Shown here piece by piece: positions 43,931 through 55,426 of a stretch of 64,000 nt of DNA; position 1 is the first letter of the stretch, and the number at the start of each line of letters is the position of its first letter. The position numbers and the translations under genes are program-made. Under the pieces are notes generated by a model. The model was given only the letters and a program-made list of their open reading frames with translations, made no database searches and was not told where the DNA came from. The stretch covers positions 3,886,407 to 3,950,406 of the forward strand of contig CM070623.1 of the NCBI GenBank assembly GCA_036346255.1, read 5' to 3'. The stretch is from Ampelocalamus luodianensis. Its lineage: Eukaryota; Streptophyta; Magnoliopsida; Poales; Poaceae.

Positions 43931-46220
43931 TGTGTTGCAAGACCGTGAAATGGGATTGAGCATACGCTCTCATCTCTGGAGTGATTGTTTTCCTTCTGAT
44001 GGTCCCGATACCCACAAGCCTCCCCTGATGACGAGATCGAGGCACACCTATTTGTTCAACCTGAGCCATGTAATCGACACTGAACTCAATGACCTCTTCG
44101 GTTGCATAACCTTCGACGATGCTTCCCTCCGACCGAGATCGATTTCGTACATAGGACTTGAGAATTCCCATGAAACTCTCGAACGGGTACATGCTACGTA
44201 GGAATACGGGCCCGCACATCTTTATCTCCCTCACAATGTGAACAATGAGATGGACCATGATATCGAAAAACGACGGAGGAAAATACATCTCAAGATGACA
44301 TAGAGTCGTCACCATCTCGTCCTGCAGAGCATCTAGTCCTTCGGGATCGATGACCTTCTGAGCAATTGTGTTAAAGAAATAACACACCTCATGATTGTCT
44401 CTGACCTTGATCAAAGAAATACTTCTAATTGCAACAGGAGCATCGTGTCATCAAGACATGATAATCATGAGACTTCATGCCAATTAACTTCAAATCTTCC
44501 ATCGAAACAAGTTTCTTCATGTTAGCAGAGTAACTGACGGAACTTTCACACCATGCAAGCATCGCACGATTCGCTTCTCTCGCCTTGGACAGAGTGTAAC
44601 AAGCGTGGGGAAGGTACGTTCGTCCTTTATCAGTCTTTGTTGGTGCTAACTCAGGTCTGATGTCCATATCAACCAAGTCATGTCGTGCATTGACACCATA
44701 CTTTGTTTTGTCACGAATGTTCAGTAAGAGACCAATCAAGCCGTCACATACATTCTTCTCACGCATAACGTCGATGCAGTGGCGAACTTCTAGGTGCTCC
44801 CAATAAGGTAAGTCCCAAAATATTGATCTCTTCTTCCAGATGTTCTTCTCACGGGTCCTCGATTTACGTCCCTTTTCGAGCACAACATCTAAATCCTTAA
44901 CCATATCATAGACCTCTTTTCCGCTTAAATGCCTTGGAGCTGAACTATCCTCCTTCTCTCCGTCGAATTGTTTCTTCATCCTGCGGTATGGGTGAGCCCT
45001 CCGGAGGAACCTACGGTGACGCATGTACACGGTTTTGTGTGAGTGCTTCAGCCATACGCTCTCAGTATCATCTAAGCAGTGAGTACATGCTTTGGCCCCT
45101 TTTGTACTCTGGCCCGACAGGTTAGCAAGGGCGGGATAATCATTTATGGTGCAGAACAACAAGAAGTGTATGATGCAGTACTCTTGTTTGTACGCATCCC
45201 ATACCTGTACCCCTTCGATCAACAGTATTTTTAGATCTTCCATCAATGGTGCTAGGTACACATCAATATCATTCCCAGGTTGCTTCGGCCCTTGGATAAG
45301 TATCGACAGCAAAATATACTTCCGCTTCATACACAACCAAGGAGGAATGTTGTACATACAGAGAGTCACGGGCCAAGTGCTTTGTCGGCTGCTCATGTTA
45401 CCGAAAGGATTCATTCCATCTATACTCAATCCAAACCTTATATTCCTCGGTTCCGGACCGAAGTCTGCAAACCTCCTATCGATGTTTCTCCACTGGGTGG
45501 AATCAGCAGGGTGTCTTAGCTTTCTATCCTGCTTATGTTCTTCCGAGTGCCAACGCATTAGTTTTGCCTCAATTGGGTTCGCAAAAAACCGCTTCAAACG
45601 GGGAATTACAGGAAGATACCACACCACCTTAACAGGAGGTCCTTTCTTCACCTCGAGTCCCTCATCGTCATCTGATTGATTCTTACACTTGTATCGGGAT
45701 GGGTTGCACACCGAACATACATGCATGTTTGCGTACTCTTTACGGTAGAGGATACAGTCGTTCGGACATGCATGTATTTTTTCTACTTCCATTCCCAACG
45801 GACAAAGAACATTCTTGGATCTGTAGGTGGTTTTGGGAAACTCGTTTCCATCTAGAAGCATGTCTGCTAAGAGACCTAACAGCGCCGTGAAACTCTTGTC
45901 GGACCAACCGTTGCTTGCCTTCAATTTCAGCAGTTCAAGCACTGATGACAACCTTGTGTATTCCGGCTTGCAGCCCGGGAACAAAGGCTTCTCTGAGTCC
46001 TCCATCAAGCCCTCGAATTTACCAAACTCTCTCCCACTATAGTTCACTTCTGCATCACGAAGCATCTGATCCAGATTGTCATCGTGCAGCCTATCCGAAT
46101 CGGAACCATAATCGACATCATCCGGCGGCATATCGTTGACTTCGTCGGCGATGTCGTTATTACTACCTTCTTGTATAATCTGCTCTTCACCGTGGATCGG
46201 TCTAACGCTTATACCTTTTG
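43931..46220 (-). pseudogene. CACTA-B TNP2 transposase (Transposase_21 and DUF4218)
   Basis: The open frame runs from about 46220 through an internal Met at 46131 to 44425, then shifts and continues to about 43931. Its acidic N-terminus (NNDIADEVNDMPPDDVDYGS) is followed by the Transposase_21 domain: KEYANMHVCSVCNPSRYKCK, GLSIDGMNPFGNMSSRQSTW, VTLCMYNIPPWLCMKRKYIL, GVQVWDAYKQEYC, LSGQSTKGAKACTHCLDD, RSIFWDLPYWEHLEVRHCID, then SMEDLKLIGMKSHDYHVLM. DUF4218 follows (LCHLEMYFPPSFFDIMVHLI at 44330-44250). TNP2 is the catalytic protein that cuts CACTA ends. A one-base shift at 44414-44425 and the 0.5-kb insertion disable it, but it is the best-preserved transposase in the window. Confidence 0.9.
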
Positions 46221-46231
46221 AAACCCTTCAA

Positions 46232-46414
46232 TCAAATGTGATTGGATTCGCGGTAGTCAAACATCTTCAGATTCTCGCAGTCAATGTATGGATAGTACAT
46301 ATATTCCGCCCCCTTATTCAACATATCCCTCTCGGAAGCTCTTGTAAAAGCACAAATGCCATTAATATACTCTTCACTCATATGGTTCTTAGCGTACATA
46401 CAGCTTCGGTCCAT
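46232..46414 (-). pseudogene. CACTA-B TNP2 first exon (Transpos_assoc domain)
   Basis: From Met at 46414 (minus): MDRSCMYAKNHMSEEYINGI, then CAFTRASERDMLNKGAEYM and YYPYIDCENL, the plant Transpos_assoc N-terminal domain. This is the usual TNP2 start (MDRSWMY type), so I place translation start here. A frame change near 46230 separates it from the long frame, which upstream of 46131 stays open as GISVRPIHGEEQIIQEGSNN. Confidence 0.75.
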
Positions 46415-46974
46415 CACACGGTTCGTGTTGAAACCCTGAAAATAAATAAAAGGGTGACCATGGGCTTCACTAGCGATTTCGGCGTAAATGCCCAAAACTA
46501 CTCAAATTAAAGGATGCTTATGCTCTAGTAGCTCACCTTGATCACGAGGAAGGTGTCAATGAAGTCGGCCAGGGAAGGTCCAAGGCGGCTGGTCATCGGT
46601 GAACAGAGGCGACGGCGGCAAGCTCCTCGGTGACAGGCCTTCTCGGTGGAAATAAACTGAAATGAAGCACATGCACAGTTTTAGGGGGACATATAGGTGG
46701 GGAAATCGACCTTGGTGGGGTCGAGCACTCACCGGAGAAGAGTTTGGCATCAATGGCGGTGGTGGTGACAGAGATGTCCACGGGGACAGCTTGGCGTGGG
46801 CGACAATAGCTGAAATAGACCACACGATCAACTGGGCTCAGTGAGGTGAGGCGATACTAAAACTGGGCACAGAGTGGCGATGGACTCACCATAGCACCAG
46901 AGATGGAGAAGAAGACTCTTGAGGAGTACACTGCAACGGATGATAAGTAAGTGAGCAAAACAGTGTCGCACCGT
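46415..46974 (-). promoter_or_regulatory. CACTA-B TNP2 upstream region
   Basis: About 560 bp between the TNP2 start and the right subterminal array, GC-rich at 46560-46830. No conserved protein in any frame. It presumably holds the TNP2 promoter and leader. Confidence 0.4.
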
Positions 46975-47318
46975 CTGTGATGGGAAAATTATCACAGACG
47001 GTTTTCAACAAAAACCGTCAGGACATGTAGTAATAGCATGACGGTTATTATTAAGAACCGCTCGTGAAGTATCACGCATAGCTTTCAACATAAAACCGTC
47101 TGTGATATGTAGCAATATCATAGTCGGTTATTATTACGAACCGTCTGTGATACTTTACAGACAGTTTTTATCATGAACCGTTTGTGATATTACTCGCTCA
47201 CGAGCGGTTTTTAGTATTAGCTAAGAATACGTAACGGCCTCTAAACCAAAACCGCTCAGGATGTCATGTAATATGAGCGGTTTTGGTCAACCGTCTGTGA
47301 TGAGGCGTCCAGTATGTG
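46975..47318. repeat. CACTA-B right subterminal repeat array
   Basis: Alternating ACCGTCTGTGAT and CACAGACGGTTTT motifs, plus GAGCGGTTTT variants near 47200-47285, leading to the right terminus. Confidence 0.85.
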
Positions 47319-47334
47319 CCTTTTTGTAGTAGTG
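47319..47334 (-). repeat. CACTA-B right terminal inverted repeat
   Basis: The plus strand CCTTTTTGTAGTAGTG mirrors the left end; followed by ATT. Confidence 0.85.
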
Positions 47335-48119
47335 ATTCTTCTCCACGTGCATGACGTCGATGCAGTGGTGAACTTCTAAGTACTCCCAATAAGGCAAGTC
47401 CCAAAAAATTGATCGCTTCATCCAGATGTTCTTCTGACGGGTTCTTAATTTAGGTCCCTTCCCAAGCACAATATCAATATCCTTAACCATATCATAGACC
47501 TCTTTCCCTCTAAAAGCCCTTGGAGCTGAACCGTCTTCCTTATTTCTGTTGAATTATTTTTTCATCTCGCGGTATGGGTGAATCTTGGGAAGGAACCTAC
47601 GGTGACACATATACACAGTTTTGCGCGAGTTGTTTAGCCATACACTCTCCGTACCATCTAACCAGTGCAGACAGGCTTTGGCTCCTTTTGTACTGAAGCC
47701 CGACAAGTTACCAAAGGCAGGAAAATCATTGAAGGTGCAGAACAACATGGCACGTAAAGTGAAGTTCTCTCGTTTATACGCATCACATACTTGTACCCCT
47801 TCGTTCCATAGTGTCACAAGATCTTCCAGCAATGGTGCTAGGTACTCTTCAAAGCTCCAATCGAAGTTTCTCCACTGGGTAGAATCAGCAGGGTGTCTTA
47901 GCTTTCCATCTTTCCTACGCTCTTTCGAGTGCTAACGCAGCAATCTTGCCTCCTTTGGGTTCACAAATAAATGCTTCAAACATGGGATCACAGGCAGATA
48001 CGACAACATCTTAGTAGGAGGTCCTTGCTTCACCTTAGCAGTATTATTACACTTGTATCGGGATGCTTTGCACACAGAACATACATGCATGTTTGCAAAC
48101 TCTTTACGTTAGAGGATAC
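47335..48119 (-). pseudogene. CACTA-A TNP2 transposase, N-terminal-side part
   Basis: Minus-strand translation from 48119 matches the TNP2 of CACTA-B: FANMHVCSVCKASRYKC, then LRHPADSTQWRN, GVQVCDAYKREN, NLSGFSTKGAKACLHWLD, and RSIFWDLPYWEYLEVHHCID with VMHVEKN at the insertion point. Joined to 12753 using one copy of ATT, the frame runs EKN-VCDSLIG, as in the other copy. Stops include TAG at 47932-47934 (Trp in CACTA-B) and TAA at 47554-47556 (Gln in CACTA-B). The middle region about FGPEPRNIRFG is deleted. The gene's 5' part is cut by an LTR start at 48120. Confidence 0.85.
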
Positions 48120-49218
48120 TGTAATATCCCGAATATCATTAGAGAGTGCAATTAAATTAGAGAGAGAATTAAAGGAATTAAAAGAGGGAAATTCATATTT
48201 TATGAGAGAATTAATAAACACTTCGAAAGACTCCTGTGAAACGAATAGGTTGATTCTTTCTCAAAAGAAAAGGCAAATAAAAATAATTTTCACCAACTAG
48301 AAAAACATTTACCACTCGCAGTGAGCACAGGACCAAGGGAAATAGTCAATTAGGCCACGAACTCGGAAACACAAGGGAAGACCACAATTGAGGGCACAAG
48401 CCTCACAAGAAGAGAATATCAAACCTTAACCGAGAAGAACAAACGTTGCCACTGAAACTTCGAATATTCCTATACGACAAAAACAGAAAGGCTAATCATG
48501 CTTCAAATAAGCTACAAGTTACAAAACTTGACTCCTACCACAAACTTCTTCTTCACTCCTTCATTTAGAATAAAACATTTTTTTATATTTTGATTACAAT
48601 TTTTCTTGCCAACTCAAACAAATGAGCCTTCAAAATCAAATCACTTGAATCACTTAAGAACCAATAGAACATTGCAACATGTCGCTTTACTCGATAAATT
48701 TCAATTAGCACATAAATCTTGAACCTCAAAATATCAAAAATGCAACATTTGAAATATCTTTATTTAAGAGAAATCACGAAAGGTGATAAAAAAGAATTTC
48801 TTTCTTTATAACAGAATCAACATCACCCTCACACTATTGACCATTTTATTAACAACAATAACATACATTCTTGGTAAAATTCAATATACCTCATTATCAC
48901 ATCAATAAATTTTTCCAAGAGAAACACAACAAATGATGTCATAAAAAAATTCCATCATCATATAAGATTGTAATAACAACTTATTCTAGAAAAGGAACCT
49001 AGTGCGCAAGCCACAAAGGTGAAAAAATATCTTTTAACAAGATCATACTGGTACAAGACAATCTCATAAAACACACCAATTTAAATCACTCATTAGATTT
49101 CGCCCATTTAACCCTTACTGACGCTCACCGCCAAAATAGCACACAATAATAGCACTCTAGCCACTACTACTAACAATTTATGATTATCTAATCATGGAAG
49201 TATTCATGGTCCTACCAC
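48120..49218 (+). repeat. Truncated LTR head followed by unassigned AT-rich DNA
   Basis: Starts TGTAATATCCCGAATATC exactly where the CACTA-A frame stops, the form of an LTR 5' end. The LTR-like part is short, to about 48300. 48300-49218 is AT-rich with no gene or recognised repeat; the short open frame at 47971-48300 spans the junction and is spurious. Confidence 0.5.
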
Positions 49219-50226
49219 TGTAACGTCCCGAAATTTGGCTTTTTAAAAATCTTTTGAGTAGTTTAGATCCCTGGAAAAATTCACCAATTTTATTTGATTT
49301 AATAAAGCTTAATTGGGAATTTTCTAAATTAAAAATATCTAATTTGACTAATCTAAACATCAATTAAATAAAAACCTGTGTTATTTGGCTTCCTTGTGTT
49401 CCAAGGAATTTTCTGGTATTTTCTGAGATTTTTTCTGGATTTGTTTCTATTTTTTTGGCCTCCTTGTTTTTTGGGATTTTCTTTAATTCCAAAAATCTCC
49501 TTTTTCTCTCTCCTGCCCACGTGCTACAGTAACTGTCAGCACTGTTCGCGTTCGTATCCCAACGAAGAGACTCGTTTTGTACGTGTTTCCAATTCAAACT
49601 TCGAAAACAAACTTTTCTTTCCTTTCTCCTCTCGGTTGCTACAGTGACCATCGGGATCACAACCGAGCCGTGTGCTACAGTAAATCACGTTTTGCTGTTC
49701 ACGTGTCACAACCGATTGCTCCCGGCCGAACTGAACAATCCAGTACGTGTTCGTTTCTAACTCAATTTCTAAATTCCATATCTTTCTCCACGGTGCGCAT
49801 AAAAGCGAACCGTTTGAGCATACGCGTCCGTCTTGATCTCCTCTTCCAATCCCCTGAATTGGTTTCCTCCGAGCCAATCTATTTTCGTCGCCATCTGCAG
49901 AATACCAAGCTCTACGGAAAGATCTTCTCCGGCGAGTTGCGCCTTCATCCGACGCCCCCTAGCCGAACCGTCTGCGGCATTGGCTTCATGTCGTCGCCCT
50001 ATACATCATGGTTCCATCCACTTCGCCTGAAGATCGCCGGAGCAATGTCAAGCTGTAAAGCCAAACCGCGTTCGTCGCGTTGCTCTCTTCCTCGGTGAGT
50101 TTTTCCAAAATCTAATCGCACCATCATGTACGGCTCGTCGTTTCCTTTCCGTTTTGCCCCTTCAACACCGTTGGTTCGCCTCCAATCGCCGTCAGTTTCA
50201 TGTGGAAGAATCGGCCATATCCTACG
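49219..50226 (+). repeat. LTR head fragment (TGTAACGTCCC type)
   Basis: Starts TGTAACGTCCCG, AT-rich, then a GC-richer U3 with GCATAAAAGCG at about 49797 as a TATA-like box. Open frames 49577-50098 lie in the promoter/leader part and have no domain. Truncated at 50226. Confidence 0.55.
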
Positions 50227-51046
50227 TCGGAACCCAAAATTACGATTCTGGACCCTCTGTGTATAATGCACTAGTCTAGGATCACGTTAGTGCACACGGT
50301 GTCAACATAGGTGAATATCAATCAACACAAGCGATAAAATAAAGTAAACGATTAATTTGAATAATAAATACTGGTTTTGACCTTATGGTCGAGTTTACAC
50401 TTATTGAGCCACGCAGGGCTAGCAAAGAATAAAATAGTAGTAGACTGAAATAACTTCAGCCAGATCCCATCAATTCACCACAGCAACCAACCGATCCGCA
50501 CTTAACGATCAAGAACCTTCGATGAACTCCTCCTCAAAAGTAGGCGTCGACTCCTCTTCTTCGGTAGGTTTGGGTGCAAGTTTTACAACAAGCGTGAGTA
50601 CACAACCGTACTCGCAAATCATACCACAGAATGCAATGTATAGATACATGCTTATTCCAAAAGAAAAAGCTTTTGTGGTTCTTTTGCATGAAAGCAATAT
50701 TTGCAATGGAATACAATAATAGATTGAAAGCATAGTTCAAACAAATAGACAATATTAATTTAACATTTGTTTTCACAAAGACACAAAGCTAAACAGATTA
50801 TTTCACATAGCCATATGACTTAAATCACATAGCTCCCATCCCAAACATTTTATGAAAACTACCCCTCGTATGAAATCCCCGAGCATTGTCCATGACCACG
50901 GACGGAGCTATTCGAATAAATTGATTTAACACTCTACAAAGGTTGTACACTTTACCCACACGATACAACTAGTGTAGCTCGCACTAATCGTAACAAAACA
51001 GTTCGAAAACTTCATCTCAAACATTGACATTCCCAATGTGCTTTAC
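50227..51046 (-). repeat. Inverted LTR tail, gypsy-C family
   Basis: The reverse complement matches the last 0.8 kb of the gypsy-C LTR (about 18300-19110), sharing TAGTGCACAC, CGTGTGGGTAAAGTGTAC and ATGAAATCCCCGAGC-type phrases. It is truncated at 51046, where another LTR head begins. Confidence 0.8.
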
Positions 51047-52943
51047 TGTAACATCCCAAATTTCCTGAGTTTTTGAAAATTTTAAAAATAAAAATAACCA
51101 TTTGCTTTTTCCTGTTTTGCTAAAGCTTAAACTAAAATTTCATAAATAAAAAACAATTTAATGTGAGTAAATCCAACTCCAACTAAATAAAAGTAGTTTT
51201 ATTTGTCTTCTAGTTTATCTCAGAGTCTTTTTGAAGATTTTCAAAACCCTTAAAAAAGAGAAACCTTTTGGTTTATTTAATTGCAAAAGCTTAAATTGAA
51301 ATTTAGAAAACAAAACCCTTTAAATTGAGTTAATTCAACCTCAATTAAATTAAGAAGTTAGTTTATTTGAGCTTTCTAGATTTTATTTGGATTTTAAGCC
51401 TTTTCTTGCTTTTTCTAGATTTTAGAATTGATTTTTCCTTTGGTTTGAAGTTAAAATCTATTTTGTCTGCAAAATTAAAAACTAAAGTATAGCTAAAATT
51501 ATTTTTATTAAGTTCTAAATAATTCAAGGAACTTCTGTGAATTTTTCTACAATTTTTAGACTTTACTAGCTAATTTCTAAAAGCCTTTTTGCTTTTTCGG
51601 GATTTCTTTAATCAGAAATCCATTCAAAATTCCTCTAAAGGCTTTGGGCCAAATTCCTTCGGCCCATTTTCCTTTTTCCCTCATGCGGCCCAACTCCGCG
51701 GCCTGCTCCCACGCGCGCCCACGCTCCCTCCCTCTGGCACCGTCCGATCGAAATCGGATGGCCCCCAAACCTCCGCCTGCTACCCGCTCCCCAACCATTC
51801 GATCGAAATCGCACGATCCCGATCGCGTTAATCCTTTCGGAGGGCCGAACGCCCCGTTCCTTGTGAACCGTCTGATCAAAATCGGACGGCATCCCTCGGG
51901 CCGCGCCTCTTTGCCAACCGTCCGATCGAATCGGACGACCTCGCCATTCGCCCTCGATCGCCATCCTCTCCGACTTCGCCTCTCTTCCGCGCGGCGTGCA
52001 TGGCTTCGCGCCGTGAATCCCGCCGGCCCCCGCCGCCTCCCTCACCTGGCCCTAGCGCCTGCCGCACGCCATCCGTCCCCACCACGCTCGCTGCACCTGC
52101 GCGCCCGCTTTTTCCCCTTTTCCCGCCACGACACCCGCCCGCCATTAATGGCCGGGCGACCACCTTCCCCCTCCTCCTCCTCCGGGCCTCCCCAAGCCGT
52201 TTAAAAGGGAGCTTCGGCTGTGACACCCCCTCCTCTCTCGTTTCCCCCATCGCAGTCCCCCTCTCTCCCTCTGAGCTCGACGTATTTCGAGCTCGAAGCC
52301 GCCGGCCACGGAAGGTCGCTGCCCCCTCTAGCGCCGCCTCCGAGCACCCTAAGCCGTCGCCGCCTCCACCGTCGGCATCGCCGCACCGAGGGGCATCTTG
52401 TGCGCACCTCCCCGAGCCCAGAAACCCCCCGTAGCGCCGCCGCCGTGTTCGACCGTCGCCACCACCGCTTCTTGTCGTCGCCACCGGCCATTTCTTCGCC
52501 AACCATCGTCATTTTGGTGAGCCTTGGAATCCTCGCACTCCCCCCTTCGCTTCGGTACCACCCGCCGAGCTTGCCATGGTGCGTAGCGCCGGCGAGCACA
52601 GCGCCCGAGCCACTGCCACCGCCGCCGTGCTGACGTGGCCGCCACCTCGCCTCCACCTCAAAGCCCCGTCACCCCCTCTGGCCTACGTGTTCATCCACGT
52701 GGAAGCCCACGTGGCACTCCAGCCCCCCTCTTTTCCAAAGTTCTGTGGACCTAGTCCACGTGCACCATCTCATTGACAGTGGGCCCCACATGTCAATTTC
52801 TTTTCTTTTATTTTCTTTCGGCCGAAATTCCCTCTGATGACGTCAGCTGATATCATAATTGCCTTTTCCTTTACAAAAATAATTCCAAAAATAAGGAAAA
52901 ACCCTTTTTCTTGATTTTTCAATCTTCGGAAGGCCATAACCTC
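51047..52943 (+). repeat. LTR head fragment (same family as 387-1239)
   Basis: Starts TGTAACATCCC; AT-rich head with a partial internal duplication (51047-51300 and 51290-51600), then a GC-rich block with TTTAAAAG at 52200 as a TATA-like box and a tail with AAGGCCATAACCT. Many overlapping open frames at 51644-52656 on both strands come from GC-rich promoter DNA and are rejected as genes. The tail ends abruptly at 52943. Confidence 0.7.
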
Positions 52944-53009
52944 AACAAACATTTTAGACATAGATACACACAAAAACTAATCTTTTATTCTTCTCCCTTT
53001 CTTGTCCTT

Positions 53010-54712
53010 TCAGTCTTCTCCCCCTTTGGCATCAAAAGAACCAAAAATGTCAAGCATCAAGGTTTCGAAGGCTTGGTCTGAGTGAGGTTGATCTACAGAC
53101 GGATCTTCAGGAGAAAATTGATCTTCAACAAGAATAGGAGCTGGCTCTCGCGGAGAAGGTGCAGCTTGATCAATGACGGGAGCTTGATCTTGAAAGAAAA
53201 GAGCTAGAGGAGGTGGAGCAACTTGAGCCTGAGGAGTTTGAGCCACTAAAGACGAAGGAACATGAGCTACTCGAGTTGGAGAAACTGGAGCTTCTTGTGT
53301 TGAAGAGGCTGGAGCTACTGGAATTGAAGTGGAAACTCCTAGTGGTGTGTTGAGGTGACGACGAGTGAAGCGCTGAGGGGTAGATAGTAGCTTTTCCACA
53401 TAAGAGACTACCTCTGACAAAGCAGCTATCTTGATGTTAGTCTCATTCAGGAATGCTAACTGTGTTGTCTTCATCTCCTGCTGAGTGACCTTAAGCTGTA
53501 GCAGATTATTGAGAATAAACTGCTGATTTTTTAGAATTTTAGCAAGAGAAATTTAACCCTGAGCAACATTTGTCGCTACCTCTTCTGGAGCATTATCTTC
53601 TTGTTGATCTTGCTGTGTTTGCAGTCCCTGAAGTGAAATAGGAGGACCTTCTCGTGGTTTGTAAGCCTTGTGTGCGGATCCTAGACCTCCATGATACTCA
53701 AACTTACTGAGGATCAATGCCATGATATATGGTGCATAGTAGATTCTTTTGACTCTATCATTCTTTGAAGAGTCTATGCCCCTAATGATGACATCTACCA
53801 CATCAAACTTTCTCTCGTGTAAAATGTTATCAATGATATTCCATGCATGTCCTCTTACAGCATCAAAATTCCCATTCTATGGCAAAAATGTATGATTAAT
53901 AATTCTATTTATCAGACTAGGAATGGGTAGCAGACCATGAATATTTCCTAGAGTGGTCCTGACATTCCTGTCATAGAACTCTGTCCAAGCTGGGGCTAGC
54001 AGAGCAGGCCTGTCATAAAGTTTGTCCCATTTGCCAGATGGTGTTCTCAAAATACGCTCAAAATCAGCCTTGCTGCATTCTATATAGCATGTCACTGTCA
54101 TCCATTTCATCTTTGAGAAATCTGAAGAAATATGCACTATGGCATAGAATTGTCTTATCATGTCCTCATCATAGTCATTTCTTAGTTCCACTAGATCATG
54201 AAGACCAACTCTTTGAAACAGGCTATATACTCCATTATATTTGTCTAAAGAGTTGATATGCACCCAGTTGATCCATTTATGATCTGCAAATTTTTTGTGA
54301 CATCCATATATTTGATCATAGACTTGCTCTTGAAATCTAGTGTGGAATCTTGGATTGATGGAGTTCGAAGGAAAGATGTACTGATTCTTGTGTCTAGAAT
54401 AGCATAAGCATGAGCTGAAATTTTTCTTAAATCAATCTGAGGCTCTTCTGATTCTATCATCTCTTCATCGGATTGAGCCTAAGTATCTATTTCCGAGTTA
54501 GAGTCAGACCCAGATCCTGTCCCAGCTTGTGAGGACCTTTCCTCACTTTCAAACTCATTAGCTGCTGGTTCTTTGCCCTTATCTTGAGTTTCTTGAACTA
54601 GATCAGCAGGAGGTCGAGAGGAAGAGAATTGACCTCTCGTGGTGTCAACAGACTTGCGAGACATACCCCATGTTCTTGGCATCTTGACATAGATAAGATA
54701 GATAAGAATCAA
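53010..54712 (-). pseudogene. Retrotransposon ORF with plant transposon-protein domain (env-like position), broken
   Basis: One damaged minus-strand ORF. It starts MILIYLIYVKMPRTWGMSRK, has a Ser/Glu-rich segment, then SISAHAYAILDTRISTSFLR-type and SLFQRVGLHDLVELRNDYDE, MIRQFYAIVHI, ADFERILRTPSGKWDKLYDR, FDVVDVIIRGIDSSKNDRVK and a Pro/Gln-rich tail (PASSTQEAPVSPTRVAHV) ending FGSFDAKGGED. The middle resembles the putative plant transposon protein domain found in some plant retroelements, including the env-like ORF of SIRE-type Copia; this placement is tentative. Breaks: TAG at 54479-54481 and 53877-53879, TAA at 53553-53555, and a frame shift at an A6 run (54291-54296, written T6 on plus), where one more base restores frame. 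Confidence 0.6.
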
Positions 54713-55426
54713 TCAAGGTTAATTAGAAAAGGAATGATTTTTGATGAAGTTATGTCAGTGAAATCAGTAATATTTGCATTCAACGAGCGGTAATACCATT
54801 TTCATTGAGATTGTTTTAGGGCACGAAAATGCTTGGATTCTCTAGTGTCTCTTATGGATTGATTCCATGGACTGGGTGAGTGATCACCATATGACACTAG
54901 ATACTCATTTTTGCCCAAAATAACTCATTCAATCATTCACATTTCAATCTGAACCGAAAAGACCTAGGGTTTCAAGAACAAGGCAAAGAGAGCATCTTGA
55001 GAGGGGGTTACCTTGTGAATCGAGGGAGAGAAACCCTAAAGATGCAAGAAATCGTCAGCCAAAGACGAAATCCCAAGGAGATTTGAGGATTTTTCGAGGA
55101 GGTTTGAATGGAGTTCTTCAGGAGAGAGAAGAACAGTGTGGAGAGGAGATTTGAAGGGGTGAAAAAGAGGACTCATGAGAAAGGGGGGGGGGGTTTTAAG
55201 TCCTTTACACAAAAACGGTAGTTCCGCAGCTCACTAGCCGGTAGTACCGCAGAGCGGTATTACTGCGGTAAAGTCGACAAGAGTTCCAAAATCTCGGATC
55301 TTTCGTAATCAACAAAGAATTGATTTAATATGCAAGTGATCCTTTGTTTGAAGAAAAACTTAGGACCATTATGCATTGAGGAGACTAATGTCTACATAAG
55401 AACATAATTTTTATGAACATAGATAT
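54713..55426 (-). other. Leader of the 53-54.7 kb ORF, with G11 run and CGGTAGTACCGC repeats
   Basis: No gene. 55183-55193 is a run of eleven G. 55215-55275 holds repeats of CGGTAGTACCGC type, partly palindromic. Purine-rich stretches read as an untranslated leader on the minus strand. It ends at the gypsy-F LTR. Confidence 0.45.

Larger units (their letters stand above)
12754..47334. mobile_element. CACTA-B transposon (En/Spm type), nested in CACTA-A
   Basis: The left end CACTACTACAGAAAAGG and the right end (reverse complement CACTACTACAAAAAGG) match except for one gap. ATT flanks both sides (12751-12753 and 47335-47337), the 3-bp duplication expected for CACTA elements. The interrupted host frame resumes across the site. 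CACTA-B contains two minus-strand genes: TNP2 (42.8-46.4 kb) and a second gene with an Ulp1-like tail (13.5-41.5 kb). Removing gypsy-C leaves about 9.4 kb, a normal size for an autonomous CACTA element. Confidence 0.85.

Noticed and set aside
45146..45679. 177-residue plus-strand ORF
   Set aside because: Antisense shadow of the long TNP2 frame.
51644..52656. Long overlapping ORFs up to 208 residues on both strands
   Set aside because: GC-rich U3/R region of an LTR head; stop-poor by composition; frames on both strands equally open.
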